Source of the DNA: Asterochloris sp. CNOR1
Taxonomy: Eukaryota > Chlorophyta > Trebouxiophyceae > Trebouxiales > Trebouxiaceae
NCBI GenBank assembly: GCA_963969365.1
Contig: OZ017752.1
Coordinates: forward strand, 2,108,001-2,172,000
Reading direction: 5' to 3'
DNA: 64,000 bases
The position numbers and the translations under genes are program-made. This document shows positions 37,001-52,000 of this stretch, one piece after another (position 1 is the stretch's first letter; every line of letters begins with the position of its first letter). The notes beneath the pieces are model-generated. The model worked only from the letters and a program-made list of their open reading frames with translations. It ran no database searches and had not been told where the DNA came from.

Positions 37001-40000
37001 CGCTTGGTCTCCTCCAAGTTCTCAATGAGGGCGATGTCCTCCAGGATGTCGCCCTACACACACGCACACAGCAGGCTGCAGATTGCCAGGTGCACAGATG
37101 TCATGGGTCTCATGTCAGCTGCTGGCACTGACCTGCCTAGCAGGCAGCTGCGGGCGCATGAAGTCGTGTCAAGCAATGGCGTATGGCATGAACCTTGCCC
37201 TTAGACCCACAGCAGCCGCATCCGGTACCTAGACCCTCAAAGTTGTGTGACATACTCGCCTGCGAGTTGGCCAGGCGGAAGAGGAGGTTGTCCTCGAGGC
37301 TCACAAGGGTGATGGTGTACTCGCCCAGGGCGCGCACCAGGCTGCGGGCCTGCTCTTGAAGGTCCGGCCGCTCGTGATCCACCACCTACAGGCAGCAAGG
37401 GGTTCCATCAGCATGTTGGTCTGCTGAATTTTGCTTGCGGCTCAGTTTACGTGGCTCTGAAGCCACACTTCCTTGGTGCTGCTGCAAGATTTGGGAAGGC
37501 ATGACAAAGACAAATGTGAGCATCTGCAGCGCATGTGCCACTGTAAGGGTTGCTGCAATGCAAGTCAATGGTTATAGCTGGCGGGTGTCACCTGAGCCAG
37601 CAGCTGCTCCTCAAGGCCAATCTCCGTCACACAGAAGTTGACAAGGGTGGTCTGAGCAGCAATCTCAGGCTTGTAGTGGGGGTTGGCCAGCTTTGTCTGC
37701 AGATATAGCCTGCAAGCAGAGGGGACACAGTGTCAAAGGGCTTGATACACCGAGCGTCAGTCACCGCATCACAGTCCAGGTCAGCAGAGGAACCAGCAGC
37801 ATCAGTGCAGCGCAAGTCAGACAGCACTGTGTCTCCCAGCAAGCTGGCAGCCAAGAAGCCTCTGCCTATTGCAGCTGCAGGACAAATCCCACCTGAAGTT
37901 CTGGTCGTACTCCACTTCAGCGTCACCGATCTTGAGGATCAGGTTGCGGCCACGCTTGATGGTCTGCTTGCCAATGACAGGGTCCAAGACAGCATCGATA
38001 TCCTCTGGCAGGTTCTCCATGAGGAGGGGAATGCCGTTCTCAATGCATGAGATGACCTGCAAACAGTGTGGAGATCTCGCTCAGATCGGCAATTCATGTG
38101 TAGGACCCCTTGTCAGAGAAACAGACCCATCTGAAGGAGGTGCCATGGAGCTGCAGGGAGCAGTGTGGGCTGTCACAGCCTGGTTGCTGACACTCAACAT
38201 GGCTGAGCAAGGCCAAGTCAAGGGTTATGGATGATAGTGCCTCACCGTGTCAATGTATTTGGCCTGAGACTGCTGGATGATCTTGAGGCCATTAGGCAGC
38301 TCCTTGTTCATGATCCACTTGATGCCTTGCAGCTGGGGGTCAATCATGAGGGACCACCGTGAAGCATTGGTCATGATGGCACCATTCTCGACAGACAGGG
38401 CATCTGTCATGAGACCCTCATTTGACCACTTGGCCTGCAGCAGGAGCACGCCATGAAGCTGAATCCCAGTGGGGTTCCCAGCAGGCTATGCTGTTGCATT
38501 GCCAGGCTGTGTGAAAACGAGTCAACCAGCGCAGAAGCCAGCTGGTCTGGTTTGGCAATCGGCAACCTTCTTGCGATGCATAGGCTGCTGGCATGACTCA
38601 GCCCCCTGGAGAGCCAAAACCAGCAGACATGAAGGCTGCACCTTGCTTGAATCGCTGGCCAGCATGTCCAAGGGCATGACCCCTGTGGTCATGGGGATGA
38701 CCCTCTCAATCAAGTCCGGCAGCCACTTCTCAGTGACCAGGCGCTTGCGGAATTGCATGTTGAAGGGTCCAGCATAGCTGACAAAGGCTGCTGCCAGCAG
38801 GGCATCGCCCACCAGCTTGCCTGCAGCCAGGTGAGTAGCATGTCGGTCAGGGGTCCGCAGCTTCTAGGACTCCAGGCCAGGCCTCTGTGCATCTCTCATG
38901 CCATGGCCTGCCCACTGATGAGCGACTGCCAGCTGCATTTAGGATCTTTTGGTGAGCACTGCAGCTGGAGCACACCTTCCTGGATGCCAAACTTGGTGAT
39001 GGTCTCATTCCAACGCTTGTACTCCCCTGACAGGCCGTTGATGAGCCTGTCAGCAAGCTTGGCCTTGTTGGCAGTCTTCTCAGCCTGTGCAATGGCATTG
39101 TTCTTGTCCTCTGTGGCCTGCACAGCAGAACATCCTTGACTTCTTAGCAACTTGCCTTTGAAAACTGCTGGCAGAGATTGAGTTGACGTGGCTGAACTCG
39201 TGCAGCCTTGCTGACCTCATACAATGCTGTACTGCATAGCAGATGGCAGCTGCCTGTCCGCCATCAAACCCTCAGGCGGCCTCCTCACAGTGTTTGGTCC
39301 ATCTAGCAGCTTCGCAGGCTCTCGCAAAGTACAATGCAACATGCTGCCTCACTGCGTTTCTAACCTACTGAACCCTGCTCTGGCTGGGAGCCCACCTTCA
39401 TGAGGCTCTCCTCCAGAGAGGCCACACGGTCCTTCAGCTCCTTGACTTTGCCGCGAATGCCGGTCAGCTTTTTGTTGGCCCCCTCCAGGCGCTTGTTGGC
39501 CTCAGCCAGAGCAGCACGCTTTGGTGCCACCACCTGCGCAGCCAGGCAGGTTTGTGATGTTCATGTCCTGGCTGCTGACATGGGACTGACTTGGACTAGG
39601 TCTCAGGCAGGCTGTGCGCAGCGAGCAGGGGTGTCACCCTCCCCAACTGAGCTGCCATGCGGCAGTCTGTGCACACATGCTGCCATGCATCCAGGCAGGC
39701 AGTAGCTGCTTGCAGCAGGCAGATAACCCTTTGCACATTGACCCAGCTTAGACCCTGCAGATTGGCTATGACCCTCACCTGGTAGATGCGGAAGTATTTG
39801 CAGATGTTGACAACCCAGCCACACAGCCCTGCAGCAGCGCCTGACTTGCTGCGGATGGCATCAGGGTTGAAGCCAGGGTTGATCAAGAAGTCCTTCTCGC
39901 ATTTCTCCACGCAGGCCAGGGGAATGTTGTCCTTGTCAAAGGCCAGCAGGGACTTCAAAAAGGCGTCCACGTTGCCCATGAATTTCTTGCCGGCATTCCA

Positions 40001-43000
40001 ACTGAGGTCCTGCAAACCGCATTGCAGTCAAGCTTACAACTCTGAACAACATCAAGGTGGGATTGGCAACAGGCAACATCTGCAGACAGAACCTTGATAT
40101 CACAGCAGGTCAACATCTTGCAGTCAATGAACCTCCACAACCCCATTAACAGCGAGGGTGCAGCAAGTGACTGGTCATGTTCATGCAGCTGCTGCACGTT
40201 TGGAAGGCTGGCCACCTGTTGCAGAAGCTCAGATTCAGGCAGCAGCTGTACCTTAGGAATTTTCCCGCCGGGGGCTGTCAGCACCATGCAGGCTGACACA
40301 ACCTGCACAACCTCAGCAGCAGGACTGCCAAAGGACTTCAGCTCTCCCAGGGAGCCCTTGTCCAGGGAGTTGAGGGCAGCCTCTGCCTCCTTGATGATGG
40401 GTTCTGCAGCTGCCAGGTCCTTCGTGCACTCGTCTTGGAAAGCAATAACTTCAGCCTGCACATGGCAAGGTCAGACGACGGGCTGTGGGGCATATCTGTC
40501 TGCCGAGTTGAAAGGATCACAAGCTGACTGCTGGTCATGTCAGCTGCAAGGGTTTGATGATGCAACACATGCCTGACTTGCAGTGCTAGACAGATCGTTG
40601 TCACCCAGCTGAGCTGCCGTGGCAGCTTGGCAGCTGTCCATGCAAGCTAAAGCTTTTCAAGGTGCAGCATGTAATTGACTTGCAGCCGTATATAAGGCAA
40701 GCACTTGCATCAAAGTCTCACCTGCAGCTTGGCAGCTGCCTCCTCATCCTCCCTGCCAGCCTCCACAGCCTGGTCAACCACTGCCTTCTCCTGCCCAATG
40801 GTCTCGATCAGGGCTTGAGTCTTGGTCTTCTTCTCCTCGACAATGATTTGCTCTTGCTTGAGGTTGGTTTGCAGGTCAGCCACCTGTAGGAGGCCGCAGC
40901 AGGGCAGTGTCAATTCAGCAGCTTTAGCCTGCATTACATCAGGCTGCATTTGCGGCATGCAAAGTCACGCATGGCAGCGCTGAGGCAGCTCTGTGCTGGC
41001 CTGAGCAGCCGTGTTGCAGCTATGCACAGCGGGCAGAGCTCTTTGCCTGTGCGATGGCTGGGGCATTCTCAGTGCAATGCAAGCAGGTAGGCTGTCAAGA
41101 GCATGCAGCCGAGGGATGTAATACCCAGGACCTTCTCATAGGCCATTTGGCACGCAGCTGCGATTGGCTTCAGCAGCCTTGCTGCACCATGCAGAGGGGC
41201 CTTGATGCAGGATCCCCAAGCAGGCCACAAGACACCTGTGCATTGTTCTTCACCCTGTTGCCAATGCACAAAGTAGCGCTCCACCCCCCAAACACCTGGC
41301 AGGTCATCCCCAGCTCACCTGCGCGCTGGCTTGAGCAATCTTGGTGACGCCATTCTCCAGACGCTCCTTGTCCTGGCGCAACTCATCGCGCTTTCTGCCC
41401 AGCAGCTGCTTGTACAGGTTGATCAGCTCCAGGTAGCTCTTGGGGGTGGTGTAGTTATAGCGGCGCACACTCTCTAGGTACTGCTTGCTGGCCTCAGCCA
41501 CAGACTGGTGGGCAAAGGCCATGTGGTAGGCAATGTTCTCACGGACATCCTCCTGCAGGGGCATCCATGGCCTGGTGAGCCTCCCTGACCAGCACCAAGA
41601 CGAGTGTGTGGTCTCAGAAGGGCAGGCACTGGGGCCAGTGCAGGCCTCACAACCCGTTGCAGCACCCAGGCGCTTGAGATTGAGACGCTGATAAGCACCT
41701 TGATTGGCTCTTTATGTGCACCATCTGCTGCACATCATTGGGCTGAGGCCCCCCAAGGAGCTAAGTCAACATGGCGCTGATCAAGCGACATTGTTGTGGT
41801 GAAGTCTAACTTTGCTGGGCAACATGAGAGGAGCAAATTCACCTGGAGGGCTGGAATGTCCACCAGGAAGCGTGCTGCCACAGATACCAGAGCCTCGCTG
41901 GGCCAGGTGTGGAACCAGTCAAAGGATGTACAATTGACGAGGGCTGGGAACTGACGAGCTCGTATCCTGAACTTGTCCCCCACCGGTGAGAAGCACAGCA
42001 CGACGTGCAGGTACTTGCGGACCTGCAGCAACACAGAGCTCATGCCTGGCAACAGTGCTAAGGGCCTACTCATCACAATTTCACAAAATCAGCAGTGAGG
42101 GGCTGTGCTTCAAGCCTAACATTGAGCATCAGCCTGCTTGAAGCCGACACGCTCAGAGCAGCATCTCAATGCATGCTGCTGTGTGATATGCTTCAGCAGC
42201 TCTCTGCTGCAGGCTCTGCAGTGTGTGACCTGCTGGCAGGCTGCCTGCTCACCTTGTCGATGAAGAAGTCCCAGCAGTTCTCAGGGGTGTCCATGATGCC
42301 AGCCTGCTTTAGCTCGCCACGGACACTATTGCTGAAGTTGTCCTTGTCCTCGGGGGTGCAAAGATCAGCAATGTAGCCCGTGGACAGCAGATCATTGAGG
42401 TACACCAGGAACTTTTCCTTGACGATCTGGTTGTCGGTCATCAGGAAGGTGATGGGGATGCCCTTCACGCCAGCCTGCGGGCCAGCCACTGTGCGCTATG
42501 GATGCCAGATATAGCACAGCCACAATGTTCCTGCCATCACTGAGCGACTGTGCAGCTGCAGGGGGGCTGAGTGCACGTCACGCTGACCTCTGCGCGAGTT
42601 TATCTGCTGGCGCTGATGCCTGATCCTAAAGAGACGTCCTAGGCCGCATGAATGGCTCCCCAAGCACCTGAGCTCCAACCAAAAGCCCGGTGGCTTCAGC
42701 TACTGACCTTGGTGTACAGAGCCAGCAGGTTCTCCTTAAAGTCTTGGACGCCATAGGAGGAGGACACCGAAATCTGGAAGGTCTCGTAGCCACAGATGAA
42801 GCTGGCCAGGCGGGCCAGCGACTGCTTGCCGCTGCCACCCACACCAACCAGCATGGCATTGCCGCGTGGCTGTGAGATGATGCGAGTGATACGGCAAATA
42901 TGCTCCATGGCCTGCTGGAACAGCACCAGGTCCATCACCTGCAACCGGCCAGCAGACGTGTCAGACATGTCAGAGGCTTACGGCTGGGGAGCCTGCGAAC

Positions 43001-46000
43001 ATGCTCTGCAGATGATCAGATGCCTGCTTTGCAGCGTGGTGGTCTTTTCACCAGGAGATGCAGCAGGACTCTCTGCTGGGCATGACAGCAATCTGAGCGA
43101 GCTGGATGCCACAGGAGGAGCTCAGCAGCTGTCAGCCTGCGTCAAGGGTAGGAAGGCAGGTTGGCTAGCTGGAAGCCCTTTGCCTGCAGCACTTCTGCAG
43201 GCAATTCAGAGAAAAAGAAACAGATTACGTACCGCATTGGACTCGTTGTACTCCGCAAGCTTCTCATCCAGAGTCTTGCGCAGGGTGTCAAAGCTGGGCA
43301 CATTGTTGTAGACAGGTGAGTCATCGGCTGTGACTGTCATGAAGTTGCTGAAGAGCAGGGGACGGGCCTCCACCTCAGTCTGCACACAGAGGGGCTTGGC
43401 ACCTGTGCAATCAACCTGGAGCCCGGATGCCCATGCAGCTGCAACACCTGTGCATGCAGTTCTGGTGCTCCACAATCAGCCGGCAGCCTAAGCAGCACTG
43501 CAGCAGACCGCCATGGCAGGCACTGCAAAGGCTCTTTTCTGCGGTTGCCTGCAGTTTGTTGCATGTGCTTGCACCCTGCAAGCAGTGCAGGCACGCCAAC
43601 CAGGCTCTGCAGCAGATGTAATAGGCAACAAATGCATCTGAGCCTTCGAGGCTTCACACCAGCCCACCTGGTTCACTTCGTCAAAGTACTTCCTGGTGAC
43701 GTTGACCCTGAATTCACTGAACTTCACCATGTCCACATCGCTGATCATCCTGTCCGACAGCACGCGCTCAGCCTCGTGCACCCACAGGCGTACCACCTTG
43801 ATGGGCTCCTTATAGAAGTCCTTGCTCATGCGCAGCAGGCCCTGCGCGCACCAGTGCCATGCTACAGAAATGACCAGCAGACAGGACAATGCTTGAGCTA
43901 GCAGGGCAGATGCCCACCCTTGGCCCAGCAGACAGGTTGCTCTCACTGCTGCTCAGCGCCTCTGGCTTTGCAACGAAAGCTGTGCCAAGGGTGGGGCCCA
44001 TGATGAGCACAAGCGTCGATGCAGCCCAAAGGGCGGCTGTGGCCACCTCTGATGCAATGTCCAGTGCAAACCCACCTGTGTGATGCTGGACAACTCGCGC
44101 AGGTTGAACTGGTAGTGGAATTTGACGGCAGAAGGCAGGAAGTTGTTCATGACGTGGCGGTGCAGCTCAATCGTAGCATCCACCAGCTTGCCCGAAAGCT
44201 TGATGACTTCAGAGTCAAAGCCCTGCTGCTGCAGGTGCCCATCAACCATGGCAAAGTAGATGGACCTGCACGCAACACAAGCTTGGCCAGGATTGCTGTG
44301 CCTAGTGTCATGCTGTGCCACCTTTGGCGGCTAGATTACAGGCAGGCAAGAGATGTCTATGCTAAAGCTGCCATGACAAAAAGCATGTCCAATCTTTCAG
44401 TCAGAGGCTGTGGTGCTAACCTGACGATGTCTGTGGTGGGCATCTGCACTGCGAATGTCACAAAGTGGCGCTGCATGCGGGGGGTGATGGTGAAGGATCC
44501 TGCTGTGGGGTTCATGCAGGCACAGTACTGAGTGTTGGTGACCTCCTTCAAGACAATCTTGACCTGCAGGATAGGGCACAAGAGCATGTCAGAATGAAGC
44601 TGACCTCACCTGCAGGGTGGCAGCTGCAGTAGTGTTCAAGCCGCCCCATGGGATACTGCCATCAATGAAAAGCTGCTGTGCCAAGAGACCAGCTGCCAAA
44701 CTCTGGTTGCTGCACCCAGCAGGCAGATATAGGTGCTGGCTGCCAAGGTTGTTGGCTCCTCACCTTGTCATACCAGCCCCGGTAGTCTACACTCTGCCTG
44801 ATGAGCTCAATGGCTGACTGGGTGTCATATTTGTCCACGAAGGGCATGTTCATGTCATCCACAAAGTATACCAGGCGCTTGGCACCAGGTGGGCCAAAGC
44901 GTACACCTGCACCAGAACTGCCCACTGAGCTCAGCAGCTACATGCAGCCTGACCGCAGCGCAGCGTCAGCTGTCTAGGCGTGTCATGCTGCTGCTGTAGA
45001 CCTTTTGTTTGTTTGGTAAAGCAAGCCTGCAAGACGTTGCCACTGAGTCATCTCAGGACAGGCCTCTCGCAAGGCAGCCACCTTGCAGCACAGCCAGCCG
45101 TTTCTGACCTGATTTTTTTTCAAGGGGCTGCTCAAGTGTGCCTTGCAGCGAGGGGGCATCACTGAAGGAGTTCATGTTGATGGTAGAGAAGCACATGGTC
45201 TCAGGGTCCATGTTCTTGAGCTTATCACGCATGATGGCACTCTTGCCAGTACCTGCGCACAAAGATCTGAAAGCTAAGGTGAGGGCGGCTCAGTAACGTG
45301 CATGCCGTGCTACAGGCCATCAGCTCAGCACTTGATTCCGTGAGGGTGCAGAAGAGGGCCGCTTGGGCAGCTCAGCAGAGATGCATGGCCACCAGCTGTA
45401 AGGAGACGGCCCATGCAAGCTGTCCAGCATGACAGCAGCAGATACTGCATCTTTCTAGCAGTGCGTGCTTGCACAGTGAAAGCAAAGCACGCACCTGTGT
45501 TGCCCACAAACATGACAAAGTGCTTCTTGGCCACGAGCGTGTCCAGGAACCAGGTCAGCCTGGTTGTGTCCACTGTGGGCACAAACAGGCCACTGAAATT
45601 GTCTGGCACATAGGTAAACTGTGGCACCTTGGTCTCCCAGGACACCATGGAGACAGATGCCTCATCTACAAAGTAGTCAAACACCAGTCCCTGCAGCAAA
45701 AGGGCGCCATGCATGATCCAGCAGCAAGAGCCTTGCTCAGGGAAAAGCAAGGACACCTCAAGGGAGGTTGCTGACAAAGCAGGCACACTGCAGAGGCTAC
45801 CCAATCCTGCAGCAGCTAGCCTGGTCTGTGCACAGTAAGAGCAGCAGCTGAGCAGCAGCGACCCCTCACCTTCTCAGGAAACTGAACGTTCTTCCACTCC
45901 GACACCCACCACTTGCCGAACTGGGTGCGGTAGTCGGACACCTTGTCCACCAGCATGCAGCCACCAAAGGCCCACACACAGGCAAAGACGAACTGATATT

Positions 46001-49000
46001 CCAGCAGCTTCTTGTCTGGTGGTGGGGCGCCACGCACAGTCTCCTGCAGGGTGCCAGGTCACAGTTGCTGCCAGCCTCCAACGGGTCCAAAGCAAAGGCA
46101 CGTAGTCTGGCAGGGGGTCGGACAAGCCTTCCCAGACATCACTGCAACATAGCGCTGGCCATGCTTGCTGCACTCCCTGATTGGGTGCTGCTGCACCCGA
46201 CAGCGGCACATTCATGCTCACCTGGGGCAGAATGCTCTCCAGGATCTTGCAGATGGACATGACCTGGCTGATGGTTGGCACAGGGACCACATACTTGAAG
46301 TTGCGGCGGCAGTGCTCAAGAGTGGCGTCGACATAGCGGGCAAACAGGGTGGTTAGCAAGGGCCGGAATTCAGTGGCGTCCAGCTTCTCAATCCAGCTGT
46401 CAACAGCCTGCAGGCACAGCCAGAAGTCAGGCCAGCAGCAAGCACAGCTTCAGACAGGCTAGTGACCGTGCAACCCAGACCAACCTGCACTTCAGCAGAA
46501 CATGTGCAAATGCTGCCCAGCATTGCCCCATACAGCAAGAGCATATGCAGAACAGCAGCACACACACAGCAGGAAGACACTCATGCAGCTGCAGCGTCCC
46601 AGAATAGGCAAGCTTGACGCCTGACAAGCTCACCGGCTTCCAACCCACATCATCAGCATTGACATAGATGACGCCGCCACGAGAAACTGTGGCAGGGCTG
46701 CAGTGGTTCATATGGTTGATTTCCAGCAGCAGGCGCATGCTGGCGCTCAGGGGGATGCGCTCATTACTGGCCAGCGTGAGCATCTTGTTGTCGTCCATGA
46801 CGGTGTTCATGGACTCGATCCACTCAGCATCGATGTCTCCGTCCAGCACAATCCACTGGTGTTTGTTGGTCTTGTTGTTGGACATGTCACGGTAGATAAC
46901 TGACATGAGACCCTCCTTCCACTCACGCGTGCTGGGGTGCAGGAAGCCATACAGCTCATTGCGGGTGACAGCCTGCAGGTAAGGCAGGTGGCAGCTGAAC
47001 CTAAGACTGACGGGAGCAGAGCCTTGCAGCAAAGCAGTAAGGATATGAGTGGCCATGCAGCTTGGTGCAGGTCAAAACCTGCAGACAGGTGACTGTTGGT
47101 TGATGGCTGCGAGTTAATCAGCTCTTAAGAAAGAAGTCTCATGCTGACCTGATGGCAGTCATAAAGTTGGCCTTTGAAACAGCAGGAGTACTGTAACGTG
47201 GATTGAGGCACTTTACATCAGCAACAAAGACTGGCACTCCAGCTCACCTTGGGGTTGATAGGCTTGAACATGGTCTTCTCGCCAAAGTTTTGCTGAGCGC
47301 GCATCAGGGTCTTCCAGATGGCTGATTTGCCGCACCCAGCGGGGCCTAGGAGGAACACAGACCACCGCACCACAAAAATCTCACGCAGCTGGCTGATCTT
47401 GAGGCAGAAGGTCTCATCGGGCTGGTAGCCCAGCTCCAACGCAGCTTCCTTCACCTGTGGGACAAAGAAGGCAATGTGCACAGCTCCAACTGCGTGTTGC
47501 CAACAGGAGGCCTTGGGGGGCACAGAGCAGGCAGCAATACAGCTGCATAGATGTTTTGCAGCAGATAAGCTGACTCGACAGCTGTTAGGTGTGAGACAGC
47601 TCCTGGGAATGTGATGTCAAAACAGTACATGCCAATGCATATGCTCACCTTGGCCTCAAACTCCCTGTCGATGGCACGCGGCACCAGCTCAACAGTCTTG
47701 GGGAAGAGATCATTCAGCAGGCCCATGAAGATGCCAGTGTCGTCGGCCGTCAGCTTGCCCAGGTTGAAGTCACGCAGAGCACGCAGCAAAACCTGCACAA
47801 GAATTGGCAGGGTTGGATGCAAGTTCAGCTGACCTGAAGGGTCAGGATACAGCAGGCACCATGTGCTGTTGATAGCATGGAAATACACAGGTCTTGTGCC
47901 ACTGGTATCAGCCAAGCAGCCGGACACAGAGCTGACAAGTGTGCCTCAGGGTAGGAAACTTTTACACAGCACCCAGGTCCTCAGCAAGTGCTGACCTTGT
48001 CCTCTGACAGCTCTGGAGCTGCACGCTTCATGCCACCAGCCACATACAGGGTGGTCTTGATGGCACGCAGCTTCCAGTCATAGTGCTTGCTCTTGGAGAG
48101 CAGGTCCTCACAGAGCTTGTACAAGATGACAAATTTGCGACTGAGCAGCTTGCTCATGTTGAAGCCCTCCGCCATCAGCATGATCTCAACAATCAGCGCC
48201 AGGTCTGGCACACACATGGACACTGGCCTGAAAAGTGCCTGCATAAGGAAGATGTGCACATCAGCTCGGCACAGCTTTGCAGATGCAACTGGCTGCTGCA
48301 ACAGCACGCAGCTGCATACCTGATGCAGCAGTTTGCTTTGCCACAGGGGGCTGCTGTGCAAGGCTGCCACACTGATGCACAAGTGATGCTGTAGGTGCAG
48401 GGAGCTTGCCTTAAGGGACTCAGGCAGCTCTGCGCGCCCTGGATAGCCAGGGTTCATGGTGATGAAGGCCATGACAGTGGACTTGAGGGACACCTCAACC
48501 TCTTCAAAGACAAAGCGCTCCTTGCGAGCGCGCAGTGCATCCAGCACGGTCTGCACTGGGGGAGAGCAAGATAAGCATCTGTAGCTCAGCAAATGGGCAA
48601 CAGTGTGCTGTGTGCCCTTCCGAAAGATGTCGCATTTCAGTAACAGACACCTGTCCTGCCCAATGAAATGCTGCGAAGGGTCGGGAGCTGAGTCCTGCAG
48701 GCTTGTGCAGTGCGACCTCCTTGCTAGAGCTGCATCAGCCTGAGCAACAGCAGTGTAGCGATATGCACTCAATCCTTCAGAACCTGCGCTTGCTGTGCTT
48801 GGGTACGGCGAGGTGTATATACCCACCTTGTACTGGGTGGAGCACACAGACAACACTGCAACTGGGATGCGATTGAACTCATCAAAGCAGCCCCAGGCTC
48901 CGGTCTGGGCCAGACCCTTGTAAATCTGCAGCAGGGAACACTCACACGTGTCACTGGCCTGCCCACAGCACCTTGGACATCAGCACAGAGCTCAGGGGCC

Positions 49001-52000
49001 TGCAGCATGCCAATGCTGCGCCTTCCCGCAATATGCTGAAGATCAGGAGCTTACCTGTCCCATGGCTTTGTAGTCCATCTGGTCACTGCAGTTGAAGACA
49101 TAGCACTGCACACCCAGACCGCGGGCCAGATCTTTAGTGCTCTCTGTCTTGCCAGTGCCTGCACGTCAGGCAAAGCCAATTGACATGGCTGCTCCACGCA
49201 CAGCTGACAGTTGCACACAGCAGCACTGTAGGTGATGCTTGCATGGGGCAAGCAATTAGTTCACACAGCAGTAGATGAGAACCCTATCACTAGAGGCTGC
49301 CAGTGGCCTACCTGCTGGGCCAGCTGGAGCACCACCCAGCACCAGCCTCTGCGCCTGAGTCAGCGTGATGTAGCACCTGTCTGTCAGGGGTGTGATACAG
49401 AGGCAGCCGCAGTTGCCAATGTACTCGTAGGTGTACTTGATCTCAGCATCGCAGATGTTGACCTGCAGGGCCAGGATTATGCTCGGCTTATGTCAGGCTG
49501 CAGCTGCGCAGGACAGCCACAAAAGCAGCACTGCTGCTGAACGCACACACAGCAAGGTGCAGCTGCAAAGTACAGCCATTGAGCAGAAGCGTTCCTCATG
49601 CAGCAGATGCAGCCACCTCTGCAGCATTGCTCCTCTGCAGCGTTGCTGCTGTCAGTGCCGATGGCATGCATGACACAGCACATATTTTATGAAGGAGCAC
49701 AGCCTTCTTGCCTGAGCGTTGCTGCTGTCAACAGTGCTGCTGTGATGCACCCAGAAGCCCTGCTGGCTCGCTGAAGTGCCTCTTCTACATCTCCACCAGA
49801 CTGTGGCTGATGTTGACTACAGAACGGACTGGCTTGGAGTTGCCTGCCCACCTGCGCCTCCTTGGACTTCTCGTTCTGGTAGTAGCGCAATTGGCTCTGC
49901 CACTGGAAGCAGGACATGTTCTCCACGCGCTCATCAATAAGGCGTTGCACCACGTCGCGGGCGTGCACGTCGATGGTGCAGAGTGTGATGAGCTTCTTCC
50001 TGTCGTTCTTGGTGAGCTCACCGTTGATGATGTCAATCAGGTCGCTGAGCTGGTGGACCTGCTTGTCAAAGGTGGCCTGCAGACACGGTGACAGCAGAGC
50101 TTGATATCTCATCATCTGGTGGGGACTGCGCAGAGGTGGCTGGCGCTGGAGGGAGTGCGTTCAAGGCACCACCGAGAGACACAGTCATTGCAGGACAGAT
50201 TAAAATGGTTAGAGTAGGCATGCAGCGAACCTTGAGAGCGTCCTCATTGCCCTCCTCAAGCTCCTCAAAGGCCTCGTTGACATCCTGGAGCACCAGCATA
50301 CAGCGTCATTGAACACTTAATAGGAACACTTCCCCCAGCCTCTTGCTGGATCTGAAGCATGCTGAACTAGGCGCTTGCCCAACATCAAGTTGATCTGGCC
50401 GTGCCAGGCTCCTCAGGCAGGCACTTGCCTGCGTGAAGAATGTACGGGACACCACAATGGTGTTCTGCACACTGTAGTCAAAAATCCACTTGGACCTTGG
50501 CTTCTCGTCGTAGGCGGGAATGGCTGTCTTAAACTCATGACTGAGGGCTGCGCGCATAGAATCCACCACGTTCTGCAGCCAGGACTCCACCGGCCCATCA
50601 CAGCTGCAGTCTGCGGCAAAGGCCACGTATTCGCCTTCACCTGCAATGCAGCAAAGCTTGCCTTGGCGCTCTGACAGGGCTCAGAAGCTCGCTTATCACA
50701 TTGACGCCACAAACTCATCTACAAAGCTGTGCTGGTGGGGGCAGTGCTGCCTGGAGAGCTGTGCATGATTGCTGCAGTGTGGAGCGCTGAGGCTGCTCAA
50801 GACTATGCTCACCAGAATACATGCCCACAGCTGTCTTGGTGGGGTCTCCCTTGTCGTCCTTCTTGAACTCCAGGTTGTGCACATTGTCGAAGCACTTGGG
50901 CAGGTGCCTGAAGCATGACATGTCCCCAAGTCTGGTCAGAGCTGGACAGCACAACTGCTGATCATCATGCTGCTGACCAACCAGGTAAGCAAACTGGCTT
51001 GATGGCCCATGGTCGTATTGAAGACATTTGAGACCGAAGACACGCAAGCTGAAGTGGCGGCCAGAAACTCCCAGGCAGCCCCCCTGAGGCTGACTGCAGA
51101 CTGCTCAGGAGCTGGCTTGGCACACCAGCTGAGGAAACCTCAGGACACACCTGAGAATGAGCTGCGGGTTGGAGCCTTTGGCCAAGATGTCCAAAAGATC
51201 GGCAGCAGCCACAAAGTAGAAGCGCGGAAAGGCAACTCGCTTGGTCTCCAAATAGTCCTGTGCACAAAGGCCGCTGCATCAGCAACTTGCCAGGGGCAGC
51301 ACTGGCAAGTAGTTTTCTGCAATGTGCAGGCAGGTGCCTATGAGCTGAACCATATGTACAGGCACAACACAGCGTCAGCCTGATAGCAGCGATTGTGCTG
51401 CCAAATCTTGCTGGCATGACGCAGCCACACCATGGTCCAGCAAGGTGAGCCCTGCCTGGCTCCTCATAATGATTATTGCATGAGCATCAAGCCAGTTGCA
51501 CAGCTGCAGAGGTTCTTGCACATCTCTAGCTGAGACAGTGGGTCCCCAGTAGTTCAGCGGTTGGTGGAGCATCTGGATCTCGACTGGCAGCAGCAGCCTC
51601 AGCACACCTGCAGAGCCTTTTCGCACATCTCCAGCTGGGACAGCAACCCATCCAGGCGCTCCTGGCGACCCTCCATGTTGCAGGCCTCCACCACATTGGG
51701 GGTGTCGGGGGCACCCTTCATCAGGTCCTGCAGCAGGGCATGCACCAGTCCATCAGCTCAGGCCATGCTCTGCCTGCCTGCAGAGTGGCAGGCCCACTAG
51801 CACTGCCGTCTCTAGCTGGACAGAAGAGGCAGACACACACATGGAAGACAGGGCTCTCAGGCCCTTGATGTTGAAGTAAGCATGTTGTTTGGGGGCCTGC
51901 CCGCCCCTGGTTCCCAGGCACTGCTGATCAAGCTCTCTTTAGTCAGACCTACCTGGAAGTCAGCGTTGATGGCATCAAAGCGCTTGGAGTCCTCTGGCAG

